Both the position numbers and the translations under genes were made by a program. Shown piece after piece: positions 35,626 to 45,123 of a DNA stretch of 64,000 nt; the stretch's first letter is position 1; each line of letters begins with the position of its first letter. The notes below the pieces were generated by a model. That model was not told the DNA's origin, ran no database searches, and saw only the letters and a list, made by a program, of their open reading frames with translations. Source of the DNA: JABFXC01 sp045804265 (lineage in GTDB: Bacteria > Gemmatimonadota > Gemmatimonadetes > Gemmatimonadales > Gemmatimonadaceae); assembly GCA_045804265.1 (NCBI GenBank), contig JBJMNK010000014.1, positions 1-64,000 of the forward strand, given 5' to 3'.

Positions 35626-37368
35626 CTAGTTTGGAAGCCGGTAGATGCTGAGCTGCGGGTGCAGGTTCGAGTCGAAGGTGCCTGACGATGGCGCGAACTT
35701 CACCCGGATCGGCGTCGTCGCATCGGCGCGATAGAACATCATCGTCCCGGGGACCATCTTCCCCGTTACGGTGTTGCCGATGGTGAGCGTCGTGACCTGC
35801 GCCGGATACGGGCGATTGCCGCCGCCCGCATTGTAGTACGCCTGATAGAGCTCGCGCAGATTCCGCGTGGTGAAGCGATCACGCGCCGGAACTGCTGACC
35901 GCGGCTGCCCTGGAATGCTGTCGGCCCAGAGCGAGAGGCTGAAGTCGCCGAACAACGTCGGGAATGCTTCGCCCGCAGCCGCGGAGATGTTGGCGATGCC
36001 GGTCGCCTTGCTGTGCTCGAGCCGCTGGTAGAAGTCCGTGCTCTCGTGATCGCCGAGCCAGCGAAGAAGCAGCCAGTCGCCGCCGCGCCACGCCAGCCCG
36101 CCGTCCGCATCCGAGTGCAGTGTCACCGATGCGGTGTCGGGGCGCTCGAGGTACGTGTACGAATCACCCAGCAGGCCGACGATGAATCCTTCCGCCGAAT
36201 CAGGGAAGAGCTGCGCCGGATTGGTGCGTCCGCTGGGCGGCGGGTACTTCTGCTCGTAGTAGCTGCTCCCCAGCTCTTCCGCGACGAGGCTCATCCCCTC
36301 GTCGAGCCATCCCTCTTCGGCGGCGCCGTTGTTCACGACCACGTGCTGCGAGAAGGAGATCAGGTGCTGCAGCTCGTGGAGGAACGTCGCCGGGACGACG
36401 TCGAGCAGCTGCGCCACCGTGTGCGCGCAGCTCACCGATGCCGATGGGTCGGGAACGACGGCGTAGAACACTTCGCCCTGGTTCGAGTTCACGCTGTTCG
36501 ACACCAGGTCGAAGCCATCGAAGAATCCGCCGACGTAGCCGCCAGTCTCGCACTCCGCTTTCGTCACCAGCGCGTTCACGATCGGCGTGAGCAGCATGAT
36601 CACGCGCTGGTTCCCGTCGATGTCGCTCGGCTGGCCGAATGCGGCGATGTCGATCGGGTACAGCGTCTCGTCGAACAGCTTGCTGAACGCCGTCAGCTGG
36701 TCGGGAGTGAAGCCATTGGTCGGCGACTGCGCGTCCACGTAGACCAGTACGTTCGCGCCGACGTACGTCAGCTGCGCGTTGACCGTCGCGAAGGTCGGGT
36801 TCTTGGTGTCGAAGCTCGAGACGACCTGAAAGGCCCGCATGCTGCCGAGCGCCGGCACCGCGCGCAACGGAGCACTCGCACTGCGGCTTGCGCCCGCCCT
36901 GGTCCACGCGCCTGACGCCACCGCGTCGCGCGCGCGCTTGCGAAGCGCGAAGTCGAACGCGGCCTGGCGCGCCCCCGGCTGCGTTTCACCGCTGGCCACG
37001 AACGGGGTGACGGCGCGCGCGAGCCGCAACCCGTCCTCGCCGTTAGGCAGCGGCGCGGTTGCGGTGACCGATGCCGATGCGATGTCGGCAGTGAGGGTCA
37101 GTGTATGCGCCGCGAGGGTGTAGCCGACGCCGGCGTTTGCGACGTGCGAGCTGGCGAACTGCGGCACGATCAGGTAGTGGGCGCCGCTGCCACCGAGGTC
37201 CACCACCGACCCTGCACTGCAATCGATCGTCGCGGCCTGATTCACGGCGAGCGTCACCACCCCGCCCCCGCCGCACAGCTTGTCGGCCACCGGCGCGGTG
37301 GACTTGTCCGAGCCGCAGGCTGCACAGAGCGCAGCCGCGGCCATTCCGATCACGATCCGATGCGACAC
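35626..37368 (-). CDS. M30 (hyicolysin)-like metallopeptidase, lipoprotein
   Basis: 580 residues. Lipoprotein signal from GTG 37368 (VIGMAAAALCAACGSD). An N-terminal beta-rich stretch (residues about 35-115), then the peptidase domain with HExxH as ATFLHELQHLISFSQHV and a downstream Glu in GWLDEGMSLVAEELG, as in M30 peptidases. Further features: DGNQRVIMLLTPIVN and GGYVGGFFDGFD. The C-terminal about 70 residues resemble a beta-sandwich. Cell-surface proteolysis is likely. ATG at residue 9 is an alternative start but would shorten the signal peptide too far. Confidence 0.84.
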   Translation of the reverse strand: MSHRIVIGMAAAALCAACGSDKSTAPVADKLCGGGGVVTLAVNQAATIDCSAGSVVDLGGSGAHYLIVPQFASSHVANAGVGYTLAAHTLTLTADIASASVTATAPLPNGEDGLRLARAVTPFVASGETQPGARQAAFDFALRKRARDAVASGAWTRAGASRSASAPLRAVPALGSMRAFQVVSSFDTKNPTFATVNAQLTYVGANVLVYVDAQSPTNGFTPDQLTAFSKLFDETLYPIDIAAFGQPSDIDGNQRVIMLLTPIVNALVTKAECETGGYVGGFFDGFDLVSNSVNSNQGEVFYAVVPDPSASVSCAHTVAQLLDVVPATFLHELQHLISFSQHVVVNNGAAEEGWLDEGMSLVAEELGSSYYEQKYPPPSGRTNPAQLFPDSAEGFIVGLLGDSYTYLERPDTASVTLHSDADGGLAWRGGDWLLLRWLGDHESTDFYQRLEHSKATGIANISAAAGEAFPTLFGDFSLSLWADSIPGQPRSAVPARDRFTTRNLRELYQAYYNAGGGNRPYPAQVTTLTIGNTVTGKMVPGTMMFYRADATTPIRVKFAPSSGTFDSNLHPQLSIYRLPN

Positions 37369-37441
37369 AAATCACCAACCGTGGAGTCGATGGTCATACA
37401 CGCACTGTACAGGCCACGACTCCACGCGTTGGCTGTAACGC

Positions 37442-39169
37442 CTAGATCACTCCGTCCTTGATCTGCTTCACCGCGTAATCGCAGGCACGCGCGGTCAGCG
37501 CCATGTAGGTGATCGACGGGTTCACGCACGACGAGCTCACCATCGCCGAGCCGTCGGTGACGAACAGGTTCGGCACGTCGTGCGACTGGTTGAAGCCGTT
37601 CAGCACCGACGTCTTCGGGTCGCGGCCCATCCGCGCCGTTCCCATCTCGTGGATGCCGAGTCCCGGCTCGCCGCCGATTCCGTTCGGGTTGTAGGCATCA
37701 TAGGTCGCGACGTTCTTGCACCCGGCCGCCTCGAGCATCTCGGCCGCCGCCGCGGCGATGTCCTTCCGCATCGCCAGCTCGTTCGGTCCCCACGTGCAGT
37801 TGATCTTGAGCACCGGGATCCCGTATTCGTCGGTCTTCTCGTCGGTGAGCGTGACCCGGTTGTCGGGGCGCGGCAGGCACTCGGCGAAACCGGTGATTCC
37901 CATCGACCAGTCGCCCGGCTCGCGCAACGACCGCTTGAGCTCGACGCCGAAGCCCGGCCCCGATCCGCCGCGTCCCCAGCCGGCGCGGCTCGCGCCACCC
38001 TGGTAGCCGTAGCCGCGGATGTAGTCCGTCCGCTTCGTCTTGTCGTCGCCGAGGTTGCGGAAGCGCGGGATGTAGATGCCGTTAGGCCGGTTGCCCTGGT
38101 AGTAGTGGTCCTTGAGCCCGACGATGTCGCCGCGTGCGCCGACGACGAAGTGGTGGTCCATCAGGTTCTGGCCGAGGACACCGCTCGAGTTGGCGAGCCC
38201 GTTCGGGAAGTGCGCCGACTTCGAGTTGAGGAGGATGCGCGCCGTGCCTAACGTCGAGGCGTTGAGGAAGATCAGCTTCGCGTGGTACTCGCGCTCTTCC
38301 TTCGTGTTGGCGTTGATCACCCGCACGCCGTGGACGCGGTTGCTCGCGTCGTCGTAGAGCACCGAGTGCACGACCGAGTCGGGGAGGATCGTCAGGCGCC
38401 CCGTCTTCTGCGCGGCGGGCAGCGTCGACGACTGGCTCGAGAAGTAGGAGCCGGTCGAGCAGCCGCGCTCGCACGGGCCGCAGTAGTGACACGCGGCGCG
38501 ACCGTTATGATTTTCCGTCAGGATCGCGACACGGCCGATCGTCACGTGCCGCCCGGGAATGTTCTTCTCGATCCCGTGCTTCACGAACTTCTCGCCGGCG
38601 TTCATCTCCATCGGCTTGAGGAACTCGCCGTCAGGCAGCTGCGGCAGCCCGAGCTTCTCGCCGCTGACGCCGATGTGCTTCTCGACGTAGCTGTACCACG
38701 GCGCGATGTCGGCGTAGCGGATCGGCCAGTCGACGGCGACGCCGTCCTTCAGGTTCGCCTCGAAATCGAGGTCGCTCCAGCGGTAGACCTGGCGTCCCCA
38801 GATCAGCGATTTTCCACCGACCTGGTCGCCCTGGATCCAGGTGAACGGTTTCTCCTCGACGTACGGGTACTTCGTGTCGCGCATGAAGAAGTGCTTGTTC
38901 GACTCGCGGAACTGACCCGTGCGCGCCTGGATCTGGTAATCCTCCGAGCCCTGCACCTCGGGATTGATGCGCCGGTCGTGGAGCGGGAATTCCCAGTTGG
39001 GCTTGTGCTCGGTGATGTAGTCCTTGCCGTGCACGACGTTCCGGCCGCGCTCCACCAGCAGCACACGCAGCCCCTTCTCCGTCAGCTCCTTCGCCGCCCA
39101 CCCGCCGCTGATCCCCGATCCGACGACGATCGCGTCGTAGTCGTAGGCCCTGCTGTGAATGAACATCAC
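37442..39169 (-). CDS. GMC oxidoreductase (gluconate 2-dehydrogenase flavoprotein-like)
   Basis: 575-residue FAD enzyme: Rossmann motif YDAIVVGSGISGGWAAKELTEKG at the N terminus, HYCGPCERGCSTGSYF (Cys cluster typical of gluconate dehydrogenase-type GMC proteins), and the C-terminal GMC signature with HEMGTARMGRDPKTSVLN and VTDGSAMVSSSCVNPSITYMA. Oxidises a sugar or sugar acid and passes electrons to a membrane cytochrome. No signal of its own; it probably leaves the cell piggy-back with subunit 3, which carries a Tat signal and is encoded 22 bp upstream. Confidence 0.92.
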   Translation of the reverse strand: MMFIHSRAYDYDAIVVGSGISGGWAAKELTEKGLRVLLVERGRNVVHGKDYITEHKPNWEFPLHDRRINPEVQGSEDYQIQARTGQFRESNKHFFMRDTKYPYVEEKPFTWIQGDQVGGKSLIWGRQVYRWSDLDFEANLKDGVAVDWPIRYADIAPWYSYVEKHIGVSGEKLGLPQLPDGEFLKPMEMNAGEKFVKHGIEKNIPGRHVTIGRVAILTENHNGRAACHYCGPCERGCSTGSYFSSQSSTLPAAQKTGRLTILPDSVVHSVLYDDASNRVHGVRVINANTKEEREYHAKLIFLNASTLGTARILLNSKSAHFPNGLANSSGVLGQNLMDHHFVVGARGDIVGLKDHYYQGNRPNGIYIPRFRNLGDDKTKRTDYIRGYGYQGGASRAGWGRGGSGPGFGVELKRSLREPGDWSMGITGFAECLPRPDNRVTLTDEKTDEYGIPVLKINCTWGPNELAMRKDIAAAAAEMLEAAGCKNVATYDAYNPNGIGGEPGLGIHEMGTARMGRDPKTSVLNGFNQSHDVPNLFVTDGSAMVSSSCVNPSITYMALTARACDYAVKQIKDGVI

Positions 39170-39191
39170 GCGTTCCTCTGCTCGTGGCCTT

Positions 39192-39971
39192 TCATGCCCA
39201 CTCCCTCTGCCCGGTTTTGTACGGCATGTCGCCCTTCCAGATTCCCATCGGGTTCACGTGCAGCTCCTGCGTCGCGCCCGCCTTCGACGTGTAGTAGCCG
39301 ACGAGCGTGATCTCCTTCGTCCGGCGCCAGAACCAGCCGGACGCGATCTCGGTGCGCACTTCTTCGGTCGCGCCATCGACGTCGGCCGCGGTCGGCTGCG
39401 CCAACGAGCCGCTGCCGCCGCTCCCCGGCCCAACGATCGGATCGCGCGGAGGTGGCTGCTCCTTCTTCTCCTGCTTCGCGATCATCCCCTTCGCCGGAAA
39501 CGCTTCGTGGTCCATCTCGGTGAGGATCGCCGCCTGCTGCGCACGCGTCGTCGAGACGAATGGCTTCTTGTACTTCCGCAGCGAGCGCACGTTCACCCCC
39601 TGCAGCCCCGCGAGGTACCGGTCACGCTCCGGCGCGCGATAGTGATCGGTGAGCAGCGCGTCGACGAACTGCGGGACGCCCGCGTCCTTCGCGCCCGGCG
39701 TGTCGGTGCGGGGGATGATGTGGTCGACCAGCGAGTTCACGATCGCCAGCTGCGCCGCCGTCAGGGTGCGAGGTGTCCACGCGGTCGACCCCTCACCCCC
39801 GACCCCTGACCCCTCGCCGAAGGCGTACGCGTTCTCGGCCATCGCGCCGGCGATGGTGCTCGCGGCGAGCGTCCCGCCGACGAACATCGCGAGGCGCTGC
39901 AGCGCCTCGCGTCGGTTCAGCTGCTGCTGTTGCTGCGGCGTTTTCGCCGCGGCCTGTTCTGGTGCTTCCAT
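39192..39971 (-). CDS. Gluconate 2-dehydrogenase subunit 3-family protein
   Basis: 259 residues with a Tat-like signal (NRREALQRLAMFVGGTLAAS) and the subunit-3 domain (LTAAQLAIVNSLVDHIIPRTDTPGAKDAGVPQFVD, C-terminal TLVGYYTSKAGATQELH). Small partner of GMC flavoproteins, needed for export and maturation. Start ATG 39971 gives the signal peptide. Just after the signal, GEGSGVGGEGS is encoded by a GACCCCTGACCCC-type repeat (39786-39817) like that in the oxidase gene and at 59437. Confidence 0.9.
   Translation of the reverse strand: MEAPEQAAAKTPQQQQQLNRREALQRLAMFVGGTLAASTIAGAMAENAYAFGEGSGVGGEGSTAWTPRTLTAAQLAIVNSLVDHIIPRTDTPGAKDAGVPQFVDALLTDHYRAPERDRYLAGLQGVNVRSLRKYKKPFVSTTRAQQAAILTEMDHEAFPAKGMIAKQEKKEQPPPRDPIVGPGSGGSGSLAQPTAADVDGATEEVRTEIASGWFWRRTKEITLVGYYTSKAGATQELHVNPMGIWKGDMPYKTGQREWA
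39786..39817 (-). repeat. In-frame GACCCC repeat within subunit 3 gene
   Basis: Runs of GACCCC, CACCCCC and GACCCCTGACCCCTC in the linker after the Tat signal of the subunit 3 gene. It encodes GEGSGVGGEGS. Same word family as 34838-34864 and 59437-59566. Confidence 0.85.
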
Positions 39972-40011
39972 CGAAACTTCCCCCCTCTCACGTGGTGACG
40001 AGTGGCTGCGG

Positions 40012-40899
40012 TCAGACGGTGCAGAGCTCCACGGCCGCGCGCAGCGAGGCGAGCGGATCGCGCGTCGGCACGAACTCATGGGCGAGGAAGCCGGTGAACC
40101 GCGTATCGGCGATCGCCGTCGCGATCGCGCGGTAGTTCAGCTCCTGCGACCCATCGAGCTCGTGCCGCCCGGGGACGCCGCCCGTGTGGAAGTGGCCGAT
40201 CTCCGCCGCGTGGTCGCGCAGCGTGCGGATGACGTCTCCTTCCATGATCTGCATGTGGTAGATGTCGTAGAGCAGCTTCACCCGCGGCGAGCCGATGCCG
40301 CGGACCACCGCCGCGCCGAACGCGGTGTGGTCGCCCTGATAATCCTTGTGGTCCACCTTGCTGTTGAGCAGCTCGACGCAGATGGTGACGTTCTGCTCCT
40401 CGGCCAGCGGCGCGATCTTGTTCAGCCCGGCCACGCAGTTGGCCATCCCCTCGGCGTCGCTCCGTCCCTTCCGGTTGCCGAACATGGCGATGACGTTAGG
40501 CACCCCCTCGCGCGCCGCGCGCGGGATCGTCGCCTCGAGCTCGCGCAGCAGCATCGGGTGGTTCGCCGGGTCATTGAAGCCGGTGGCGATGAAGTCGTTG
40601 CGCGCCGTCGGATAGCCCATCGACGGAACGAGACCGGCATCGCGCACCACGCTCCACTCCTCGGGCTGCAGCAGGTCGATCGCCGCCAGCCCCATCGCCT
40701 TGCAGGCGCGCGCGAACTCGGGAAGCGGGATGCTTCCATACGGCCAGCGTGAAACGGATTGCTTCACGCGGCCGGGGGCCAACGCGACGCCGAGGGGTGC
40801 TGCGTCAGCCAACCCGGCCGAGGAAAGGGCGAGCGCCCCGACGCTTCCCGCCGAGGCGAGGAGCATCGAGCGGCGCGAAAGCTCGCGCGGAGAGTTCAT
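40012..40899 (-). CDS. Xylose isomerase-like TIM-barrel protein (hydroxypyruvate isomerase-like)
   Basis: 295 residues with a Tat-type signal (SRRSMLLASAGSVGALALSS) and an AP-endonuclease-2/xylose-isomerase TIM barrel: CVELLNSKVDHKDYQGDHTAFG, VKLLYDIYHMQIMEGD, IGHFHTGGVPGRHELDG and GFLAHEFVPTRDP carry the Glu, Asp, His and Glu metal ligands. Close to hydroxypyruvate isomerase Hyi but exported. It precedes subunit 3 and the GMC gene on the same strand (40 bp gap), suggesting a periplasmic sugar or sugar-acid pathway. Confidence 0.88.
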   Translation of the reverse strand: MNSPRELSRRSMLLASAGSVGALALSSAGLADAAPLGVALAPGRVKQSVSRWPYGSIPLPEFARACKAMGLAAIDLLQPEEWSVVRDAGLVPSMGYPTARNDFIATGFNDPANHPMLLRELEATIPRAAREGVPNVIAMFGNRKGRSDAEGMANCVAGLNKIAPLAEEQNVTICVELLNSKVDHKDYQGDHTAFGAAVVRGIGSPRVKLLYDIYHMQIMEGDVIRTLRDHAAEIGHFHTGGVPGRHELDGSQELNYRAIATAIADTRFTGFLAHEFVPTRDPLASLRAAVELCTV

Positions 40900-41074
40900 T
40901 CGGCGAATGTGAGACCGGGACCCGGACCCGGCAAGACTGGATTGGCCGGTGTCGCCGCAGGCGACCGCGACGGCTCTTTCAACCTTTTGCCTGATCGAGC
41001 GGTCGAATCGGAGCCGGTCATGATCGACCGCACGCGGTTGAAACGCGGTGCCTCTCGGAGCGTAAACGGATTTC

Positions 41075-43867
41075 ATGGCATACCCAGACTCTTCACGTCC
41101 AGCCTTTCCGCGCCGTCGCGCGGACCATCTCGCAGCGATCACGATGCTCGTCGCGTTCGCGACGCCGCTCGCACCGCTCACCCTCCCCGCCCAGAACGCA
41201 TCGGTCCATCCTGTCGCACCCCCGGTCGCGACCGCGGCCCGGCGCACTGGCCCGATCACCATCGACGGCCGGCTCGACGAGGCAGCGTGGGCGAACGCGA
41301 CGCCGGTCACCGAGTTCCGCCAGGCGCAGCCTAACGAGGGCGCGCCGGCGTCGCTGCCGACCGAAGTCCGCATCCTCTTCGACGACGAGGCACTCTACGT
41401 CGGCGCGCGCATGACCGACCCGACCGGGCGCGCCGGCATTCGCGCTCCGCTCGCCCGCCGCGATCAGCTGCTCGCCGCCGATGGCAACAACGGCTCGTTC
41501 AACTCGCTCACCACCGACAAGATCGCGATCGTCCTCGACCCCTATCACAACCACCTCGACGAGGTGTGGTTCGAGATCAACCCGGCCGGCGTGCGCGGCG
41601 AGTCGTTCAGCGGCGACGACTCATGGGACCCGGTATGGGAGGGCGCGTCGCACGTGGACGCGAAGGGATGGACCGCCGAGATGCGCATCCCGTACTCGCA
41701 GCTCCGCTTCTCGCGCGACAGCATCCAGACATGGGGGATGCAGCTCTGGCGCTATGCGGATCGACTGAACGAGCAGGACATGTGGTCGTTCCGGAAGCGC
41801 AACGAGAGCGGGGGCGCACCGTTCTTCGGGCACCTGCAGGGGCTGGTGATCGTCGATCGGCCGCGGCAGCTCGAGCTGCTGCCGTACGTCGTGTCGAAGG
41901 GGACGTTCAAGTACTCCGCGCCCGGCGATCCCTATCACACCAATCACGACCTCGGCGTCAACGCCGGCGCGGACCTCAAGTACCTGCTTACCAGCAACCT
42001 CACCCTCGACGCGACCTTCAACCCTGACTTCGGCCAGGTCGAAGTCGATCCCGCCTCGCTCAACCTGTCGGCGTTCGAGACTTACTACGACGAGAAGCGG
42101 CCGTTCTTCGTCGCCGGGCGCAGCGCGTTCAGCTTCGGCGGGATGAGCTGCTACTTCTGCAGCAACACGTCGGGACTCGGGCTGTTCTACTCGCGCCGGA
42201 TCGGGCGTCCCCCGCAGCTCTCGGACTACGTCGCTCAGCGCGCCGGCGATAACGGCTTCGCCGATACGCCGGACCAGGCAACGATCCTCGGCGCGGCGAA
42301 GATCACCGGGCGGACCAACGCCGGCTACACGATCGGACTTCTCGACGCGGTGGCCAACAAGGAGAGCTCGCACTACATCGTCGCTCCCGGCACCCCGGAG
42401 CTGACGCAGCAGGTCGAGCCGCTGACCAACTACTTCGTCGGCCGGGTGAAGAAGGAGTACCGGCAGGGCGCGACGACGGTCGGTGTCGCGCTCACGTCCA
42501 CCATCAGGCGGCTCGGCGGCGATTCGGTGCTGACGGATCGGCTGCACGACCAGGCCACCGCGTTAGGCATCGACTGGAGCCACTCGTGGGATCGGCGCAA
42601 CTATCGCTGGCGGGGCAGCATCGTCGGCTCGGGAGTCAGCGGATCACCGGTGGCGATCGCCGCCACCGAACGGTCGAGCGCGCACTACTTCCAGCGCCCC
42701 GATCGCGACGTCAGCAGCGACGGGCTGTTCACGACGCGCTACGACACGACCGCGACGTCGCTCCGCGGATATGGCTTCTACACCCGGCTGGCCAAGGAGA
42801 ACGGCAACTGGCTCTGGGAGACGGCGCAGAACTGGCGCAGCCCGGGCTTCGAGGTGAACGATCTCTCGTTCCTCGATCGCGCCGATTACAAGTGGATGAA
42901 CGCGAACATCGGGCGTCAGTACACCACGCCCACGCGCTACTACAGGAACATCTTCACCATCGTCGGCGGGCAGCAGCAGTTCAACTTTGACGGGCTGCGC
43001 ACCGACGAGCAGGCGCAGGCGTACTACGGGATGGAGCTGCCGAACTACTGGAACGTGCGCAGCTTCGTGATCCATCGCTGGGCGACCGACGACGACCGCC
43101 TGACGCGCGGCGGCCCGACGGTCATGCGCAACGGCTACAACTTCGGGCACCTGCAGCTGTCCACCGATGCGCGCCAGCGCGCGGTCTTCGACGTCACGTT
43201 CGAAGGCGCGCGTGGTGTCGGCGTCCCGACGCACACCTTCACCTTCGCGCCGGGGATCGCGCTCAAGCCGGCGGCGAGCGTCTTCATCCAGCTCTCGCCC
43301 GGCTACACCGCCGATGACGACGTCGCGCAGTACGTGACGACCGTCTCCGACCCGACGGCCACCGCGTTCGGAGGGAAGCGTTATGTCTTCGCCTACATCC
43401 GGACCAAGACCGTCTCGTTCGACACGCGCGTGAACTGGACGCTCAAGCCCGACCTCACCCTGCAGCTCTACGCGCAGCCGTTCTTCGCCAGCGGCGACTA
43501 TTCGGGATTCCGCGAGTTCGCCGCCCCGCGCACGCTTCGCAAGCTCGAGTACGGGCGTGACATCGGCTCGATCGTAGCTGTTCCCGGCGGTTACGAGATC
43601 GACCCGGACAGCACCGCGACCAGCAACGGTCCGGCGCGGCGGTTCACCATCGGCAACCCGAACTTCAGCTATCGCTCGCTGCGCGGGACGGTGGTGCTGC
43701 GCTGGGAGTATCGCCCCGGCTCGACGATGTTCTTCGTCTGGACACAACAGCGCCAAGGGAGCTTCTCCGACGGCGATTACCGCTTCGGCCGCGACTACTC
43801 GGCGCTGTTCCGCGACCGCCCCGACAACGTCTTCCTCGTCAAGGCGACCTGGTGGATCGGCCGTTAG
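41075..43867 (+). CDS. DUF5916 outer-membrane protein with CBM9-like domain
   Basis: 930 residues. Signal peptide (ATPLAPLTLPAQ), an N-terminal carbohydrate-binding family 9-like domain (ITIDGRLDEAAWANATPVTEFRQ, then WTAEMRIPYSQLRFS), then the DUF5916 region, predicted to form a beta-rich, probably outer-membrane barrel (VDPASLNLSAFETYYDEKRPFFVAGRSAF is its signature) and ending in an aromatic strand KATWWIGR. Often found in Bacteroidota and Gemmatimonadota; function unknown. Two Cys in GGMSCYFCSNTSG lie in the conserved region. Stop TAG within an octamer (43862-43869). Confidence 0.9.
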   Translation: MAYPDSSRPAFPRRRADHLAAITMLVAFATPLAPLTLPAQNASVHPVAPPVATAARRTGPITIDGRLDEAAWANATPVTEFRQAQPNEGAPASLPTEVRILFDDEALYVGARMTDPTGRAGIRAPLARRDQLLAADGNNGSFNSLTTDKIAIVLDPYHNHLDEVWFEINPAGVRGESFSGDDSWDPVWEGASHVDAKGWTAEMRIPYSQLRFSRDSIQTWGMQLWRYADRLNEQDMWSFRKRNESGGAPFFGHLQGLVIVDRPRQLELLPYVVSKGTFKYSAPGDPYHTNHDLGVNAGADLKYLLTSNLTLDATFNPDFGQVEVDPASLNLSAFETYYDEKRPFFVAGRSAFSFGGMSCYFCSNTSGLGLFYSRRIGRPPQLSDYVAQRAGDNGFADTPDQATILGAAKITGRTNAGYTIGLLDAVANKESSHYIVAPGTPELTQQVEPLTNYFVGRVKKEYRQGATTVGVALTSTIRRLGGDSVLTDRLHDQATALGIDWSHSWDRRNYRWRGSIVGSGVSGSPVAIAATERSSAHYFQRPDRDVSSDGLFTTRYDTTATSLRGYGFYTRLAKENGNWLWETAQNWRSPGFEVNDLSFLDRADYKWMNANIGRQYTTPTRYYRNIFTIVGGQQQFNFDGLRTDEQAQAYYGMELPNYWNVRSFVIHRWATDDDRLTRGGPTVMRNGYNFGHLQLSTDARQRAVFDVTFEGARGVGVPTHTFTFAPGIALKPAASVFIQLSPGYTADDDVAQYVTTVSDPTATAFGGKRYVFAYIRTKTVSFDTRVNWTLKPDLTLQLYAQPFFASGDYSGFREFAAPRTLRKLEYGRDIGSIVAVPGGYEIDPDSTATSNGPARRFTIGNPNFSYRSLRGTVVLRWEYRPGSTMFFVWTQQRQGSFSDGDYRFGRDYSALFRDRPDNVFLVKATWWIGR

Positions 43868-44214
43868 GCGGCGAGAACGGCGGCAACGATAAACGAGGGA
43901 ACGGCAACGGCTAACTACCTGTCACGGAGAACTGCAGGAGGAAACAGAGGGCACAGAGGGATGCGATGAGGGGACGGCTCGCGACGTGGCGGGTAGCAGT
44001 CGCATCTCTGGAAGAACAGTCATGCTGCAGGCGCAGTGTCACGTCGCGACTGCTGGCTTTCCTCCCTGCCTCGTTTTCCTCCTGCAGTTCTCTGTAACAA
44101 TTCGTTGCGGTTGCAGTTGCCGTTGCTGTTGCAGTGCTGTTGTAGTTCACGTTGATATTGCGGTCGCAACTCCTGCGCGTTGAGGCTCGCGGTCCCGAGG
44201 GAGTGCATCGCTGC
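43868..44214. repeat. Intergenic gap with inverted repeat and GTTGC-rich tract
   Basis: 347 bp without a gene. Arms at 43925-43944 (GAGAACTGCAGGAGGAAA core) and 44075-44094 match in 19 of 20 positions as an inverted repeat; ACAGAGGGCACAGAGGG at 43942-43961 belongs to the family at 26416. From 44095 to 44180 there is a low-complexity GTTGCNGTTGC tract, complement of the CAACAGC-type repeats. An octamer overlaps the end of the next gene. Confidence 0.8.
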
Positions 44215-44724
44215 CTAACGCTGCGCGGGCTGCCCACGCGCCGGCGGCCGCGCGCCGAGCACCGGCAGCGCCCCCGCGCGCGACTCCTGCAGCACCGCCT
44301 GCGCCCGGCGGGCACCCTCGCGCAGCGCGGTGGGGCCGTCGATCGTGCGCCAGATGAGGTAGACGAAGATGTACGCGCCGGTTGCGGACAGCGTCCCGCC
44401 AGTCGCGAGCACGAAGGTTCCGGCGGTCGCGTCGCGCACGCGGATCGCGAAGCCGGTCGCCATCAGCGCGAGCCCGGTGTTGGAGATCCACCAGTGCCAC
44501 ACCGCCGCGCGCGCTCTGTGCAGCGGGAATCCGGCGAAGCGGGGGATCACGTGGTACGCGACGCCGTAGATCATCATCGTCACGAAGCCGAGCAGCACCA
44601 TGTGCACGTGCACGAGGCGATAGACGGTCCAGAGCGGATGCGCCGCCATCGCGACGCCGAGCGACACCCCTGCCGCGAGCCAGGCAAGGCTCGCCTTGAG
44701 GAACGACTTCACGAACCATGTCAT
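44215..44724 (-). CDS. Short heme-copper oxidase subunit I-like membrane protein
   Basis: 169 residues with four membrane helices. LVHVHMVLLGFVTMMIYGVAYHVIPRF resembles the heme-ligand helix region of NorB/cbb3-oxidase subunit I (HxH and YHxxPR). Only about a third of the length of a catalytic subunit, so not an oxidase on its own. Such short proteins accompany NO-handling genes; a heme or NO-binding role is a guess. Its ATG overlaps the cupin stop (ATGA). Stop codon in an octamer. The basic, Ala-rich tail looks disordered. Confidence 0.72.
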   Translation of the reverse strand: MTWFVKSFLKASLAWLAAGVSLGVAMAAHPLWTVYRLVHVHMVLLGFVTMMIYGVAYHVIPRFAGFPLHRARAAVWHWWISNTGLALMATGFAIRVRDATAGTFVLATGGTLSATGAYIFVYLIWRTIDGPTALREGARRAQAVLQESRAGALPVLGARPPARGQPAQR

Positions 44725-45059
44725 GCGTGAGTGTCTCCCGGACGCGGCGTGATGGTGGCGAGGAGCAGCAGCTGGCTGTCACTCGCGCGCACCCCGTGCA
44801 ACTCGCGTGGGGCATAGACGACGACGTCGCCGACGCCGCACGATCGCGCCTCCGCTTCGCCGCTGAGCGTTCCCCGTCCCTCGAGCACCGTCAGCTGCAC
44901 CGACGACGTGCTGCGATGCGGGGCGACCTCCTGCCCCGGCTCGAGACGGAAGACCACCAGCCGCACGTCGGGACTGTCGTACACGATCGCGGTCGCCGGT
45001 CGATCGAGGCGGACGGCGACCGCCTGCCTGGCCGCGAGCAGTGGATCGATGCGCGTCAT
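44721..45059 (-). CDS. Small cupin-domain protein
   Basis: 112 residues forming one cupin barrel: FRLEPGQEVAPHRSTSSVQLTVLEGRG (motif 1, His plus Gln/Glu) and VGDVVVYAPRELHGVRASDS (motif 2 His). Metal binding is likely. It sits between nirV and the short subunit I-like gene, overlapping the latter by 4 nt. ATG 45059 was chosen because upstream sequence is shadow of nirV. Its role in the nitrite reductase locus is unknown. Confidence 0.83.
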   Translation of the reverse strand: MTRIDPLLAARQAVAVRLDRPATAIVYDSPDVRLVVFRLEPGQEVAPHRSTSSVQLTVLEGRGTLSGEAEARSCGVGDVVVYAPRELHGVRASDSQLLLLATITPRPGDTHA

Positions 45060-45123
45060 CGCCGTCCCGCTTCGGCGAGCGTAATCGACGGGAGCGTCAT
45101 TGGAATCCTCGTTACGGGGCGCC

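Noticed and set aside
44095..44180. GTTGC-rich tract as RNA gene
   Set aside because: Low-complexity sequence without stable pairing beyond the neighbouring repeat.
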